DNA of 64,000 nt from Hyphomicrobium zavarzinii ATCC 27496 (lineage in GTDB: Bacteria > Pseudomonadota > Alphaproteobacteria > Rhizobiales > Hyphomicrobiaceae): the NCBI RefSeq assembly GCF_000383415.1, contig NZ_KB911255.1, positions 232,001 through 296,000 of the forward strand, given 5' to 3'. The position numbers and the translations under genes are program-made. Below the pieces are notes generated by a model, which saw only the letters and a list, made by a program, of their open reading frames with translations, was not told the origin of the DNA and did not search any database. Of this stretch, positions 63,036 to 64,000 are shown piece by piece (position 1 is the stretch's first letter; the number at the start of each line of letters is the position of its first letter).

Positions 63036-63869
63036 ATGACTGACATCGAGCTTGACGATCCACGGGCCCGCTCCGACCGGAGAGAGGTTAGCGGTCCGTT
63101 CGACATCATCGGAGACGTGCACGGTTGCGCGGGTGAGCTCGAGACGCTGCTCACGCGTCTCGGCTACGATGTGCGCTGGAGCGGAACGCCCGGCACGGCT
63201 TCCGTGGAGGTTGTTCCGCCTGCCGGGCGCCGGGCCATTTTCGTCGGCGATCTCGTGGACCGCGGGCCGCGCTCTCCCGACGTGCTGCGTATCGTCATGA
63301 GCATGGTGGAAAGCGGGGCGGCTTTTGCGGTGCCCGGCAATCACGACGTCAAGTTCCTGCGCTGGCTCGACGGCAAGGACGTGAAGCCGACGCATGGGCT
63401 CGACCGCACGATCGCGCAATTCGAAGGCGAGACGAAAGCTTTCCGCAATCGCGTGCGGGAGTTCTTCACTACGCTCCCGATCTACGTGTGGCTCGAAGGC
63501 GGGCGGCTGGCCGTGGCACATGCCGGCATCAAGGAGGAGATGCTGGGGCGCGTGTCCGGCGAGGTTCGCCGCTTCTGTCTCTACGGGGAAACGTCGGGGG
63601 AGACCGATGAGTTCGGGCTTCCGATCCGCTATCACTGGGCGGCCGAATACCGGGGCCGCACAGCCATCGTCTACGGTCACACGCCCGTGCCTGCGGCGGG
63701 CTGGGTCCACAACACCATCTGCATCGATACCGGATGCTGTTTCGGTGGAAACCTCTCGGCCTTGCGCTGGCCCGAGCGGGAGATCGTCGCCATCGCGGCC
63801 GAGCGCGTCTACACGGTGCCGGTGCGGCCGTTCGGCCATCCGCCGCTACGCCCTGGCGCAATGGTCTAA
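63036..63869 (+). CDS. Metallophosphoesterase
   Basis: A 277-residue calcineurin-like phosphoesterase. All core blocks appear in order: FDIIGDVHGCAGELETLLTRLG, IFVGDLVDRGPRSPDVLRI, AVPGNHDVKFLRWLDGKD, LAVAHAGIKEEM, and IVYGHTPVPAAGWVHNTICIDTGCCFGG. This order is typical of PrpE/ApaH/Pnkp-phosphatase-like enzymes; substrate is not known. A TTG at 62982, inside the end of glcF, is a possible longer start, but ATG 63036 opens the family sequence more naturally. It may be transcribed with glcDEF. Confidence 0.85.
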   Translation: MTDIELDDPRARSDRREVSGPFDIIGDVHGCAGELETLLTRLGYDVRWSGTPGTASVEVVPPAGRRAIFVGDLVDRGPRSPDVLRIVMSMVESGAAFAVPGNHDVKFLRWLDGKDVKPTHGLDRTIAQFEGETKAFRNRVREFFTTLPIYVWLEGGRLAVAHAGIKEEMLGRVSGEVRRFCLYGETSGETDEFGLPIRYHWAAEYRGRTAIVYGHTPVPAAGWVHNTICIDTGCCFGGNLSALRWPEREIVAIAAERVYTVPVRPFGHPPLRPGAMV

Positions 63870-63872
63870 GTC

Positions 63873-64000
63873 TTATCGCCCAGCTTTAGACGGCGGCGGC
63901 GCGCTGCCGGCAGCGGGTGCGGCGTCGGTCGCGGCCACGTCCTTCTCGGGAGGCGCCGCAGGGCCGGCATTCTTACTCGTATCAACCAATTGAGCGGGCT
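63873..64000 (-). CDS. C-terminal tail of a minus-strand gene, partial
   Basis: The frame on the minus strand, running off the window at 64000, reads PAQLVDTSKNAGPAAPPEKD to PPPSKAGR before a TAA at 63873-63875. This Pro/Ala-rich segment looks like the unstructured C-terminus of a larger protein, but no domain can be recognised from 42 residues. It converges with the metallophosphoesterase gene, with stop codons only four bases apart. Confidence 0.45.
   Translation of the reverse strand, partial: PAQLVDTSKNAGPAAPPEKDVAATDAAPAAGSAPPPSKAGR

Overview
This is a GC-rich (roughly two-thirds G+C), densely coding chromosomal segment of an alphaproteobacterium, most likely of the order Hyphomicrobiales (Rhizobiales). 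The pointers are a lipoprotein PBP activator gene divergent from rsmI-yraN with gshB close by, an L19 protein with a C-terminal extension, a LysR gene beside trxB, small DUF1330 and DUF1772 proteins, a perfect CtrA-type site (TTAA-N7-TTAAC), and the divergent rph/hrcA-grpE arrangement followed by dnaK and dnaJ. Genus cannot be fixed from sequence alone. I found no rRNA, tRNA, insertion sequence, prophage or CRISPR array.

Layout. 1-4.3 kb: a small membrane protein and a large secreted autotransporter. 4.4-10.2 kb: gshB with a flavin-binding PNPOx-like gene, two small exported proteins, yraN-rsmI and the divergent LpoA-like lipoprotein. 10.2-15.6 kb: an unknown gene, a membrane-anchored DUF1287 protein, gluQRS, an AlkA-type glycosylase and an HNH nuclease. 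15.7-17.2 kb: a 71-residue protein with its own terminator and a 1.2-kb stretch without a credible gene but rich in TACGC repeats. 17.2-21.1 kb: a four-gene cassette SxtJ, DUF5989, carbamoyltransferase and SGNH hydrolase. 21.2-26.3 kb (minus strand): dsbB, yqaA, the overlapping group VOC-rdgB-hemW, a DUF1772 gene and rph. 26.5-32.3 kb: hrcA-grpE, dnaK, dnaJ, the heat-shock module. 32.4-35.3 kb: a flavin reductase, pyrF, DUF1330, a tiny ORF and trmD. 35.5-42.7 kb: a soluble globin-coupled chemoreceptor, a Kef-type antiporter and a TetR-controlled EmrAB-type efflux pump; this block separates trmD from rplS. 42.9-49.7 kb: rplS, map, radC, an alpha/beta hydrolase, trxB, a lipoprotein propeller and a LysR regulator. 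50-53.9 kb: leuC and leuD, separated by two putative zinc peptidases and an unknown gene. 54-55.7 kb: a D,D-carboxypeptidase and a small protein. 55.7-63 kb: back-to-back oxidation modules for 2-hydroxy acids, lutABC on the minus strand and glcDEF on the plus strand. The end holds a metallophosphoesterase and the C-terminal tail of a further minus-strand gene.

How the parts fit. Most of the window is housekeeping: proteostasis (hrcA, grpE, dnaK, dnaJ, trxB, dsbB), tRNA and ribosome modification (trmD, gluQRS, rsmI, rplS, map), nucleotide hygiene and repair (rdgB, alkA, radC), leucine synthesis, and envelope maintenance (PBP activator, carboxypeptidase, DUF1287). Accessory content sits in short islands between these: the autotransporter, the carbamoyltransferase/SGNH cassette, the TACGC-rich non-coding stretch, and the chemoreceptor/antiporter/efflux block. 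The most promising less-described system is the SxtJ-DUF5989-carbamoyltransferase-SGNH cassette. Other points of note are an RdgB with an added C-terminal domain, a paired inverted operator controlling the efflux pump, and a CtrA site in front of a Cys-rich exported protein.
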